Shown one piece after another: positions 12,880 through 22,911 of a stretch of 64,000 nt of DNA (positions are counted from its first letter, which is position 1; each line of letters opens with the position of its first letter). The position numbers and the translations under genes were made by a program. The notes below the pieces were generated by a model. That model searched no databases. It was not told where the DNA came from and worked only from the letters and a program-made list of their open reading frames with translations. The stretch lies in the NCBI RefSeq assembly GCF_914767665.1, contig NC_059501.1, positions 79,334,798-79,398,797 on the forward strand. The letters run 5' to 3'. Origin of the DNA: Harmonia axyridis. Its lineage: Eukaryota > Arthropoda > Insecta > Coleoptera > Coccinellidae.

Positions 12880-13353
12880 TATTGTTAATTAACCTTTCTA
12901 TCCACCGTTATCCATTAACCGTTGTTTTCGTATTGTCCTAGAAGCGCGTAAAAATTGTACAGATGTGTCATTAGCGTATTTCCGGGATCCAACGTAAAAA
13001 TAGCCTACTTAATTCGCCACTATCAACGGAAAAGCGACAACACCGATTGATCTCCTCTTCCGGCTAGCAGTGGTCCAACCTCAGAGAGAGGAAAACAGAA
13101 CGTCAACATCAATTGGAAGCAGCTGCGGTGCTGCAGGAATGCCAAAATATCACCGAATTAATTCTACCTACATCGTATAATTGGAGGAGTTAGTCACAGA
13201 TGATTGTCCATTGACTTGACACGGTATTAGATCACACGGCACACGAGCGCAGTCCAGCATCAATTAAAATCTTCGAGAGCTCGACAGATCAGTCGGTGTA
13301 CCGTTACTTATTATGTGAAGTTTGCCGGGTCGGTTCGTTTCAGGTTCGAAGAG
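12880..13353 (+). promoter_or_regulatory. Upstream region and putative initiator of M13 gene 2
   Basis: This is non-repetitive, less AT-rich DNA. An initiator match TCAGTC lies at 13289-13294, 60 nt before the chosen ATG; I find no downstream promoter element at the expected distance. A splice-acceptor-like GTTTCAG ends at 13343, just before the ATG, so a 5' UTR intron is possible. The motif evidence is weak. Confidence 0.3.
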
Positions 13354-16300
13354 ATGTCGTTTGGAGAAATGGGCAGATTGGAGGTGTTTTGGGAGAGCAG
13401 GAGCGATTTGGAGAAGAGACTGCTGCTGTTCGTTCTGGTCCTGAGTTTGGTGCTGCTGGTGATAATTCTCTATGCGATATTCGCCAGTGGAGGTGAGGTT
13501 GCAATTATACTGTTTCTTTTTTCATTCTTATGTTTTATTTATTATTTCGTGAAGGTCTTAAATGGTAAAGCTCGACCATAGAGTAATAAACATAGATAGA
13601 GGGAGTATACGCAATTTTACATGTCCCCAACATGGTTAGATTACTTTGTCGGATTGAGATATATTTTCAAATCCATAATTTTGCTATATCCTTATGAATG
13701 TATATTATATTGAATGACTTATAATTATTTGAGTCATTCCCGATTCAATATGCAAATTTGAATATTTGGGATTTGATATTTTTCCCCATTGTCAAATTTA
13801 TAATAAACAGAATATTTATTATTTTCTGTATCTACCTGCTGAAATCCAAGGTTTGGCAACTTTTGCTCTCCTAGTGTCATCGGTTGTTTCACGTCGTTTG
13901 GCGCGCTTGAAGTTTGTTTTCTGAATTTCTGATATAGTTAGGTTTTTATTTCAATAAATTTTGAGTAAATATGAAACGTTAATTCATTATGGAACATGAG
14001 AAGTGCGTTCTTTGTGGACAAACTCGCGAATTGAGTGAAATATCACTGAAAGGTTTTCATTTCCGCGCGCTTCGTGTCAAATTTGATGGTTCATGTTAGG
14101 GACAAAATACTGCTTACTCTATATATGTTTGTTACTCTGAGGGTTCGACTCATTGATAACGAATCTATTCAGAACCACGATAACTTTCAAACGTAAGAAC
14201 TTAGAGAAACTTGGAATTTTCAGGATAGGTTAGAGCGTTCGAAATTTTGTTCGCCTTCTGATTCGAAAATTACTAATATTACAACTACTCTATCAATTTG
14301 CAAAGTGACATAAACTGAAAACATAAAATGCCATCCATCGAAATATTCTTGAGGACAAGTATAACTGCATATGAAAATGCTTGAGGTTCCTTCCCAATGG
14401 CCACACATACAACTAGAATAATACATAAGTGTCTATTATTTGTTATGTAAAATACTTGAATATAAAACAATTGTTCATATAGTATTTGATCAATGTTTCT
14501 GTTGATATCATAATAAAAAATAATATTTATACGTTTAAAATAACGTTAAATATTGATATAATACTTCGAGTAAATAAATTTATTTTCCACGATATTTGTA
14601 TTGATAATAAACGGTTGGTTACACAATCATTTCACAACGTTATTTCAACGTACCTGTGCCCATTGGGTTCTTTCTACATATGCGATTTTATAGGCTTTTC
14701 CAATAGGAAAGATTGTGGCAATTTTGTATATTATTTCGTCGTTCGTGTTTTTTAGGTTATGCCAATTGATCATGAAAATATAGATACCTTTCAACAACGT
14801 TTACAAATTGTTGAATTGTTTTATCAAAATCCGTGCACCTTTGAGCATACTGAGAGTAATTCAATATGAATTCATGAATGATATTATTCAGTAATCGACT
14901 CACTATTTCCCATATTGTTCACAAATTTGAAACTGGTACCGAGTACGGCTCAGTACTTGCAATAGGTCAAATAGTGAGGCGATTGACTGAATAATGTCAT
15001 GAATTCTTCTTGAATGTCTCTCAGTATTCCCAAATAAGCAATGATTTCAATATTACAATTTCCAACCGTTGTTGAAGCGTGTATCCTTCCATGATTGAAT
15101 AGTATAACTTACTGAACACAAATGACATAAAAATTGTCAAAAAAAAATTCACAGTGTTGCCATTATAACTATTTTAAATTGTATATCTTCGTTCCACCAT
15201 TTTGCACATGATTTTTAAATTTTAGTTCGGTCGGATAGATAATTCAGAAAACAAAGTTTACTATGGCTTATGAGTATAACTTTGGAATAAATAAAATGAT
15301 TTCACCCAATAAAGAACTTAACCACCCTGACAATTTCAAGTCTCTATAGCTGGCCGTTCGAGAGTTATCTGGTATACGGCAGCCAGCCGTACGGCTGGAT
15401 ATAATTGATCTCGAACAAAAGTTCTTCATGAGTTTTCAACAACAGTTTTTTCAATGAAAAAATTGTTGGTCCAATTTAAAAATTATTCAGAATACGTTGT
15501 GCTTGTGTAAGGCACAGTTATTTAAATTTTTGCGATTCTAAATACTACAAGATATACCTGAAGTCATAAGATGACATCATTTAATTAATTAACAGAATAT
15601 GTCTCAACCTTGAATCTCATTTAACTGGCATATTTGAAATTTTGGGTGACTGGGATAGTAGTAGTGTGGATACTTAACATTAATTCAAGTAAACCTAGTA
15701 GTAATTATATTCTGTAAAATGATATTCCTTTCAAATTATCTAGTTTAAGTTAGGCAAGAAATCTTTTTTTTTTTTGTTTTTTTCTATGTCTATTAGATTT
15801 TTTCCATGAAATATATAAAGTATATGACTATTTATTTAGTAATATGTCCATAGTTTTCACGATTTTTCCCACCTGTCTCATTTTCTATTGCTCTGAATTT
15901 TCTCATTTCTATTGAATTATAAACTGATTCATGAACGATTTGTAGGACGAACGAACACAAAAATAGAGGCAACAGCAATTCATGAAGAAGGTATTTCTTT
16001 TCAAATTTATTGGCTTCAATTCTCCTCACTTCCATTAGGAATAATAATTAGAAGTGTAAATCTTTTCAAATCTTTGAAGCTTTCCATATTCTTCAATTTC
16101 ACTCTTGCCAAGCTGTATAAATGCAATGACTGTCAAACTTGAAGCCTTCAATTTCAATCTAACTCTTCGAAAGTAGGTTATACAAAGACCAAAATGGAGA
16201 TAATAAAATTGAGAAGAAATTCTTGTCTATTTACTCCAGCTGATGTCCATGAAATATTCATTATTTAAAAGCTTACTAATATGTTTGGATAAAGGTGTCA

Positions 16301-19300
16301 GTGTAGAATTGAGTTGTTTGATATCAGAGTCCATTTGCATGATGAGAAGAGATAAAATATTTAATGGTTAGCGGTGATTTGCATGAGACTGAAGAGAAAA
16401 GATTTGACAGATTGCTGAATCAATTAACATAATTTGGAAACGGTTTTTATTAATCCCCGAGATGTACATTATACAGAATCCTGCAACAGTGGAGCAGTGC
16501 TTCATATCTCTAGTTGGGCAAAAGATAGAAATCTAATTTTTATTATCTTATTGCTTGAGCTCTACGTAATAAAAAATAACAGAAAGCTAAGTAACCTTAG
16601 AGGGCGATCAAAAAAGTTGAAAGCAAGGAAGTAGTAACAGATGTTTTTTTTTCGAAGTATATAACTTTAAGTTGGCATTACTGATCAAGATAGCGACCGA
16701 TTTAACAGCTGTCAAATGATTTATTCTCAGTTTGGTTTGGCAATTCATCATGAATAGACTCACTGAACCACGCTTGCAAATAGTGCAATTTTATTTCGAA
16801 AATAATGGTTCTGTGCGGAATACATATCGCGCACTACGTCCATTTTATTTTGTTTAGCGATGAAGCGCACTTCTGGTTGAATGGCTACGTTAACAAACAA
16901 AACTGCCGCATTTGGAGTGAAGCTAATCCTCAAGTGTATGTCGAAACACCGTTACATCCATAAAAACTGACTGTTTGGTGCGCTTTATGGGGTGGTGGAA
17001 TCATTGGTCCGTACTTCTTCAAAAACGATGATGGCCATAACGTTACAGTCAATGGTGATCGGTATAGAGCCATGATCACTAACTTTATCATTCCTGAATT
17101 GAACAACCATGATGTCCAGGAGCTGTGGTTCCAACAAGACGGCGCAACATGTCACACAGCTCGTGCCACAATCGATTTATTGAAAGACACGTTTGGTGAC
17201 CGCCTAATTTCACGTTTTGAACCTGTGAATTGGCCTCCAAGATCTTGTGATTTAACACCGCTAGACTACTTTCTGTGGGGCTATGTAAAGTCATTGATCT
17301 ATGCGGATAAGGCACAAACCCTTGACCATTCGGAAGACAACATTCGCCGTGTTATTGCCGATATACGGCCACAAATGTTGGAAGAGGTCATCGAAAATTG
17401 GACGTCCAGATTGGACTACATCCGAGCCAGCCGTGGCGGTCATATGCCAGAAATCATATTTAAAATGTAATGCCACAAGATTATCTTGCGGATAAATAAA
17501 ATTCATGTCAATCGAATAATCCATCATTGTATAATTGCAATTTAAAGTTATATAGCTCTAAAAAAACACCCTTTACAAATGTTGTACTGATTTCAGTTAA
17601 TTGATTCTCAGAAATGAAATTGACCAGAACACGTTGAGTTTCAATGGATATAATTAATTCTAATACTTTCAGATGACACTTGTCTCACGATGGATTGCGT
17701 TAGTGCTTCTACTCATGTTTTGGACTACGTAGACTTCTCTGTAAGACCATGTGACGACTTCTACGGCTTCGTGTGTGGCTCCTTTCTCAAAAAAGCCGTA
17801 GAATACAACAAAACACCAGTTATTAAATACCTGGAAGACCGGACGAAAGGGCAGATAGAATCTCTGATCACGACTACCGTCAATGATACGTCAACTCACT
17901 CCCTACAACTCCAGAGGAGGTTTTACAAAAGCTGCATGAACACTTCAGCTATTGAGAATGACGAAAACGATAAATTTTTGACACTCATAGATTCGATTGG
18001 TGGATGGCCAGTGATCAAGAATAATTTCTGGGAAGAGAACAACTTTGACTGGAAGCAGACGATGATAAGGTCGAGGAAATTGGGACTCAGTTTTCAGAAA
18101 CTTATTGGGTTGTCTATTACTTATACTGATGAGAATACAACGATTTTAGAGGTAAGAAGAGACTGCATTTACTATTTCAACGCAAATCATCTCTACACAT
18201 ACAATAAATAAAAAATTGTCATATGTTTTTTCACCAGATAACTCCTCCTGATGATGTCAATTACATATCGCACGAAACAATGGATCCCTACGTAGAGCTG
18301 ATCCACGATATTGCCATCTTCTTACACGCACCAACATTCGGAATCAGACCGGAAGTCAGGAATATACCTCAGTTCCAAAATCAACTCCACAGAGTAAGTA
18401 ACTCCCTCAGAGTAATAAACATAGATAGAGGGAGCATATGTCATTTTCAGTGAGCAAATTTTGTCCCCAACATGAACTATTAAATTTGACATGAAGCGCG
18501 CGGAAATGAAAACATATTAGTGATACGATATTTCACTTAATTCGCAAAATTCTCCACAAAGAACTCAATTTTTATGTCCCATTGTGGATCAACGTTTCAT
18601 ATCAACTATAAATATATTGAGATGAATACCTAAAATAATCAGAAATTCAGAAAACAAACTTTAAGCGCGTCAAACGACGTGAAAAAACATATGACACTAG
18701 GAGAGCAAAAGTTGCCAAACCTTGGATTGCAGCAGGTAGATACAGAAAATAATAAATATTCTGCTTATTATAAATTTGACAATTAGGAAAAATATCGGAT
18801 TCCAAATATTCAAATTTGCATGTTTAATCGGGAATAACTCAAATAAATATTTTTCATTCAGTATAATATACATTCATAATGATTTAGTGAAATTGTGGAT
18901 CTGAAAATATATCACAATCCGACAACGTAATCTAACCATGTTGAAGACATGTAAAATTGCGTATACTCCCTCTATCTATGTTTATTACTCTATGGTTAGC
19001 CCTAATACGAAAATCTTTGTTCATGAATAATTTCGTTTCGATTCGCAGATCATAGAACTAGCTCGAAATTCCTCAGCTCCATCGAAAAATATGACGCTGA
19101 AGGCATTTCAGGACAAGTACCCTAGAATATCCTGGTTGCAATTCCTCAACGCTGTGTTGTCAGATGCTCTGGTCCTGAAAGAAACCGATTTGATCTCCAT
19201 AAGGTCAGAGCGATATCTGATAGATCTTGAGATTCTTCTGTTGAACACTAAGAAGAGGTAGGTCTCATTCCAAGTTTTCAATTAAAAAAATACACGGCAA

Positions 19301-22300
19301 TTTTGAGGCGGCATCCCTCATGACCTTATTCTTGGCCTCATATTTTCGTTTAATTTATATTCAGAATGGGAAAAAAGGAGTGATAATAACGTTTATGAAT
19401 GTCTTCAAATTGAAGCTACCTATACGATGATCATTAATCTCTTCATGCGGGTTGAGTTCTAATTCAGATTTCTGTGGTGACTCATAAGAAAGCATGACTT
19501 CTTATCCCAAGGAATTATCGACAGTTCGAAGGTTAAATAGTAATGATTACCCTAAGTTGTCACAATGCAGAGGTGAGAAGATGACCCACTGTTGAATATT
19601 TGACTATATCTAATTCGAATATATATTGGCTTTTTTTTATTCGTGAACATGATCATTTTCAAGAGTGATACATGCACCCAATTGCTTCTCTGGCTTTTCA
19701 ATACTTTTTTGTAGAAAGATTCATTTTTGCTTTCCAAATAGAATTTAAGCTTGGCAATCACTTTTTCATTAGACCCAAATATCTTTGCCAGGAGCATTCT
19801 TCTGAGGTCTGCAAAAAGCCAGTAATGACTCGTTGGTGGTTCTTCAACCACGTTTAAAATTAACATACCATCTCTTAACCGTTGTGTCAATGGAGCAGAG
19901 TCTCAGTAACACTTTATAACCCATTGATTTCTATGCACACTTTATTTCCAATAAAAATTGTGTTTCTTCGATACATGAAACTAGATTTTATAAATTTTTA
20001 AAACAACAACAAATATAGTGTCACTTAATCTACCATATCTCGATCCAAACTCAACTATATGTACCGAAATTTTGACAAGCATATATCTTTTGGAGTTTGA
20101 TTTTTTTTTTGGGTAACTTTGATGTTTTTCGTGAAGGTCGTCGTATAGTGCTGCCCTCTACTTATTTGTTTCGATAAAAGAAGGAAAATGAAGTGAATGT
20201 ACAACTTCGAACACTGTACAAAAAACCACGTGGTGGTAATCCCTCTTAAAATATCTCGACTAATACCATATTTCTCAGTGTCACATCACACTGTATGTCA
20301 AGAAACCGATGAATACCAAAACATATTCATGATTTTAACCTATTCCTGTTATATTTCAGGATATTGGGAAATTATATAATTTGGAAAATGATAGAAAAAT
20401 TCATACCATTTTTAACTCATAATATCCGAAGCAGATACGAAAAATTCAAGACGCAGTATCCTGATAAAAAAGTTAACAGACATCAAAGGAAAGATGAATG
20501 CGTGAAGTTGGCTAAAGAGATGTAAGTATTTCAGCACAAAAGTTCATCCAAATACTGATTCAGACTTTCAGTTTCTCCAATGTTGCCGAAATTGAATACG
20601 TGAGGAGATACACAGATCCCGATGTGAGAAGGGAGCTCAAAAATATTTTCGAGAAGGTTAAGAGGTCGCTGATTAGAAGGCTCAAAACTTCTTCGCGTTT
20701 GGAAATTAAGTTAGAAGAGGACATAGAGGCGGAAATGAGGAATATTGGGATCGATGTCGGTGGTCCTGACTTGGTTTTTGATGCGGAAAAGGCTGAAGAA
20801 GAATTGGGATATAATGACGTAAGATATGCTTCGGGAATATTCAAGGTGGTCCAACGGAAACTTAACACCTCGATTTTCCGACTTTGAAATGAAAATGTGG
20901 AAAATCGCTCGGACCGGTCATTTTCTGATTTGAGGAGGAACAACTTTTCCGCTTTTTTCATAGCAGTAACGTCGGTTGATATTAATTGTTTCAAGTTTTT
21001 CATCTCGAATTCCTTGGATTTCATGATTCAAAATTTACATAGGTCGCTTCTTTAACAGAATTTGATCATATAAAAAAAATCAGCAAAAACGTTCTTTTTT
21101 GATCATAATGAAACAAGTGGAAGATAAAAGTGAAAATCACGATCATTGTTTTTTTCAGCTGCGTTTTAAGGATGATGATCTAGTCAATATAGTGACGAAG
21201 ACCTCAATCAATAGGGTTAGTCATTTTTTCGGTAAAATAGGAAAAGACAAGGTACCTTTGGAACCGTACACAAACGTCAATGCTCTCTATAATGGATTCA
21301 GCAATAATCTTGGTAAGAATAGATTTCTTTGAAAAATAGTAGATATTATTTCCACCAATAAGTGAAACATTACAAAATGGAAAAAAATTTCCATTGCACT
21401 TTTTTTACTATAAACTTCTTATTCTAGTGCTATCTTCTGCATTGTTACATGATGTTTTCTATGACAAAAATCGTCCGAATTACATGAACTATGGATCTCT
21501 GGTGTCGACTATAGGTCACGAGTTCGCCCATAGTATGGAGAAACTGGGAAATACGACAGAAGAAAAGAGGGGTAGATTTCACTTCATCTACAACGATGCT
21601 TTTTCAAAGGCATTCGGAAATTCTTCTCAATGTTTCGAAGAGGAATATAAATATTTTCACAACAAGACATTCGGAGAGGTGAGGACGTCATTTATTATTG
21701 ATAATTCACGACTTTGATACGATGATTTTTTGAATGGGAAATTAAATACAAATAGAATTAAGTCATGTGCAGTCATTTGAAATGAAGATAGCAAACATCT
21801 GATGGCCAATAGACAATTTTTCAATTCCGGAAAAAGTATTTCCTCGATAGGTGAGAGCACTAGACTAGTAATTCGGAGGTTGCGGGTTCGAGTCCCGCTC
21901 GAGGAGGTACTTTTTTCGAAATTAAAGAAATTGTCTGGTAGTCACCAAAAATTATGCTATTATAATTAATTTCAGTCATTAACCAATTTTTATAATTTGA
22001 AATAATATCAAGTACCTAGAGTATCAATATAAGTGTAATAATAAATATTTTCATTGTTAAAATGATCCTGTACAGAATATTGAAGAATATAGTATCATTC
22101 AACTTTTTCAGATCCCTCAGAACGTCAATTCAACTCTAGAGGAAAACATAGCCGACTTTGTCGGAACAGACATAGCCTACGACCTCTATCAAGACTACGT
22201 GCACGAGAATGGCGTTGAAACAAGACTGCCCGGTGTAGATATGACCCCCAACCAAATTTTCTGGGTAATGACGGGTACTTTCCTCTGCAAAAAACCACTG

Positions 22301-22441
22301 TTAGAAACAGAGTTGTTCTTCCACGCCAACAGCGAGTATAGGATAAATTATAGGTTGAGAAACTTGCCACAGTTCGCTAAGGATTTCCATTGTCCTGCAG
22401 GATCCTTCATGAATCCGGAAGTGAAATGTGTGTTGTACTGA
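13354..22441 (+). CDS. Neprilysin-like M13 zinc metallopeptidase, gene 2 (9 coding exons)
   Basis: Predicted exons: 13354-13492, 17673-18151, 18238-18393, 19049-19257, 20360-20521, 20572-20818, 21159-21312, 21428-21678 and 22112-22441, all with GT-AG introns. They sum to 2127 nt (708 residues plus TGA) with no frame break. Features, in order: a cytosolic tail of about 25 residues; a very hydrophobic membrane segment (LLLFVLVLSLVLLVIILYAIF); DDTCLTMDCVSAS and RPCDDFYGFVCG, typical of the M13 N-domain; RILGNYIIWKM; VNALYNGF; NYGSLVSTIGHEFAH with the HExxH zinc site; LEENIADFVG with the Glu ligand; FLCKK; a His/Arg element (HANSEYRI); and the tail FHCPAGSFMNPEVKC. Many N-glycosylation sites are present. 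Odd point: the usual HGFDD after HExxH reads HSMEK, so metal binding is kept but the neighbouring conserved residues are lost. Introns carry several transposons. The ATG was chosen because the frame upstream has no other ATG. Confidence 0.9.
13577..14141 (+). mobile_element. P-superfamily-like MITE, copy 2, with THAP-like relic
   Basis: It starts CATAGAGTAATAAACATAGA and ends with GTTACTCTGAG, flanked by AGCTCGAC (13569-13576) and GGTTCGAC (14142-14149), a 6/8 matching target duplication. Near the right end, an open frame from the ATG at 13989 reads MEHEKCVLCGQTRE, continues LSEISLKGFHFR, then stops at TAG. The spacing Cys-x2-Cys followed by an FHF block resembles the start of a THAP zinc finger, as found in P-element transposases. 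It is non-autonomous. Confidence 0.8.
14758..15030 (+). mobile_element. Tc1/mariner transposase N-terminal relic with inverted arms
   Basis: The + strand reads FQQRLQIVELFYQN near 14790-14830, then KFETGTEYGSVLAIGQIVRRLTE near 14923-14992. This resembles the helix-turn-helix and AT-hook-like start of mariner-type transposases. The arms 14848-14917 and 14959-15027 are imperfect inverted repeats of about 70 nt, so part of the sequence was inversely duplicated. No downstream catalytic region remains. Confidence 0.55.
16641..17572 (+). mobile_element. Internally deleted DD41D Tc1/mariner element, copy A
   Basis: The left end is TTTTTTTTTCGAAGTATATAAC and the right end GCTCTAAAAAAACACCCT. The transposase start (LTEPRLQIVQFYFENNGSVR) joins directly to the catalytic region (FSDEAHFWLNGYVNKQN) at the junction CACTACGTCCATTTTATTTT. 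It continues WFQQDGATCHTA and PPRSCDLTPLDYFLWGYVKS, with 41 residues between the last two catalytic Asp. A TAA stop replaces the Glu of HPEKLT near 16963. It ends MPEIIFKM. It lies in intron 1 of M13 gene 2. Confidence 0.85.
18406..18994 (-). mobile_element. P-superfamily-like MITE, copy 3, next to a splice donor
   Basis: It runs from CTCAGAGTAATAAAC to TTATTACTCTATG with the family TIRs and the AGGAGAGCAAAAGTTGCC core. Its left end is 12 nt into intron 3 of M13 gene 2, immediately after the donor GTAAGTAACTCC. The flanking 8-mers GTAACTCC and GTTAGCCC match at only 5 of 8 positions. Confidence 0.8.
19560..19890 (-). mobile_element. Mariner transposase C-terminal fragment
   Basis: On the minus strand the frame reads EEPPTSHYWLFADLRRML, then KIFGSNEKVIAKLKFYLESK. 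This is the block that follows the third catalytic Asp in many mariners (SDYWLFADL). The Asp appears as His and the rest of the gene is absent. It lies in intron 4 of M13 gene 2. Confidence 0.65.
21428..21678 (+). other. Catalytic exon of M13 gene 2 (HEFAH)
   Basis: It encodes NYGSLVSTIGHEFAHSMEK. The HExxH zinc and catalytic residues are intact, while the following conserved Gly-Phe-Asp is replaced. The acceptor is TTCTAG and the donor GTGAGG. Confidence 0.9.
21811..21935 (+). repeat. Foldback element with a tRNA-like tip
   Basis: Arms 21811-21847 and 21898-21935 are inverted copies (AGACAATTT...AAATTGTCT, GGAAAAAGTATTTCCTCGA paired with TCGAGGAGGTACTTTTTTC). The tip 21841-21904 is tRNA-like: 7-bp acceptor TCCTCGA/TCGAGGA, T arm GCGGG-TTCGAGT-CCCGC, and an anticodon-type loop CTAGTAA (AGT, threonine-like). 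The D arm is about 8 nt short (TAGGTGAGAGC), so the A box is broken and the tRNA is unlikely to work. It lies in the last intron of M13 gene 2. Confidence 0.65.
22112..22441 (+). other. C-terminal exon of M13 gene 2 (ENIAD)
   Basis: It encodes STLEENIADFVGTDIAYDLY with the third zinc ligand, then FWVMTGTFLC, the His/Arg element and the Cys-containing tail ending VKCVLY before TGA. The family usually ends in a short Cys-x-x-Trp-like motif; here the last residue is Tyr. Confidence 0.9.
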
Positions 22442-22469
22442 TAGATTAGTTATTATTATTTAATTATTT

Positions 22470-22475
22470 AATAAA
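22470..22475 (+). terminator. Poly(A) signal AATAAA of M13 gene 2
   Basis: A canonical AATAAA lies 29 nt after the TGA stop at 22439-22441, which predicts a very short 3' UTR. Confidence 0.6.
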
Positions 22476-22573
22476 AGAATGAACTGAATAATTTTTTTTT
22501 ACTACTTCTATTGAATTATATATTCAGTATTCAACTTCTTTTGAGAAATTAATAGTATCTATTAACAAACAGC

Positions 22574-22606
22574 GTGAGTTATAATAATTCCACTACTATA
22601 ACTCAC
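22574..22606. repeat. Short perfect inverted repeat
   Basis: GTGAGTTATA (22574-22583) and TATAACTCAC (22597-22606) form a 10-bp stem with a 13-nt loop. The same GTGAGTTAT word recurs in the larger hairpin at 22813-22911, so both may belong to one repeat family. Confidence 0.6.
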
Positions 22607-22812
22607 TATAATCAATAGGAAAAGATGGATCTGTGCTTCTATACTTTTGTGCTTCTATTTGGTTGGCCGAAAGGGAACATTCCATTATTGTCATTGAGGG
22701 GAGGAATGTTACTTTGATAATTTTGACGTTTATTGGTGACTTTTAAGGGTTTTTCAAGTTCTTTCTCTATTCTTGTATTTTGGTATTTATTGTTATAGTG
22801 GTAGATAAAGTA

Positions 22813-22911
22813 TAGTATTCAACTTGCGGTAATGGTCATAACTCACTTGATGAATGAAACTTCATCTGCGTGAGTTATGACCTATATAACCGCTCGTTGA
22901 ATAATATACTA
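22813..22911. repeat. Imperfect hairpin, MITE-like
   Basis: TAGTATTCAAC...GGTCATAACTCAC (22813-22846) pairs with GTGAGTTATGACC...GTTGAATAATATACTA (22870-22911). One arm carries a few extra bases. It is non-coding. Confidence 0.6.

Larger units (their letters stand above)
13493..17672 (+). other. Intron 1 of M13 gene 2, loaded with transposons
   Basis: The intron is 4180 nt. It holds the P-like MITE at 13577-14141, a transposase relic with an inverted repeat at 14758-15030 and a DD41D element at 16641-17572. The DNA between them (14142-14757 and 15031-16640) is AT-rich and I recognise nothing in it. Confidence 0.6.

Noticed and set aside
13315..13353. Earlier GTG-initiated start for peptidase gene 2
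   Set aside because: It is not an ATG, and a splice-acceptor-like GTTTCAG lies inside it; the ATG at 13354 gives a normal short cytosolic tail.
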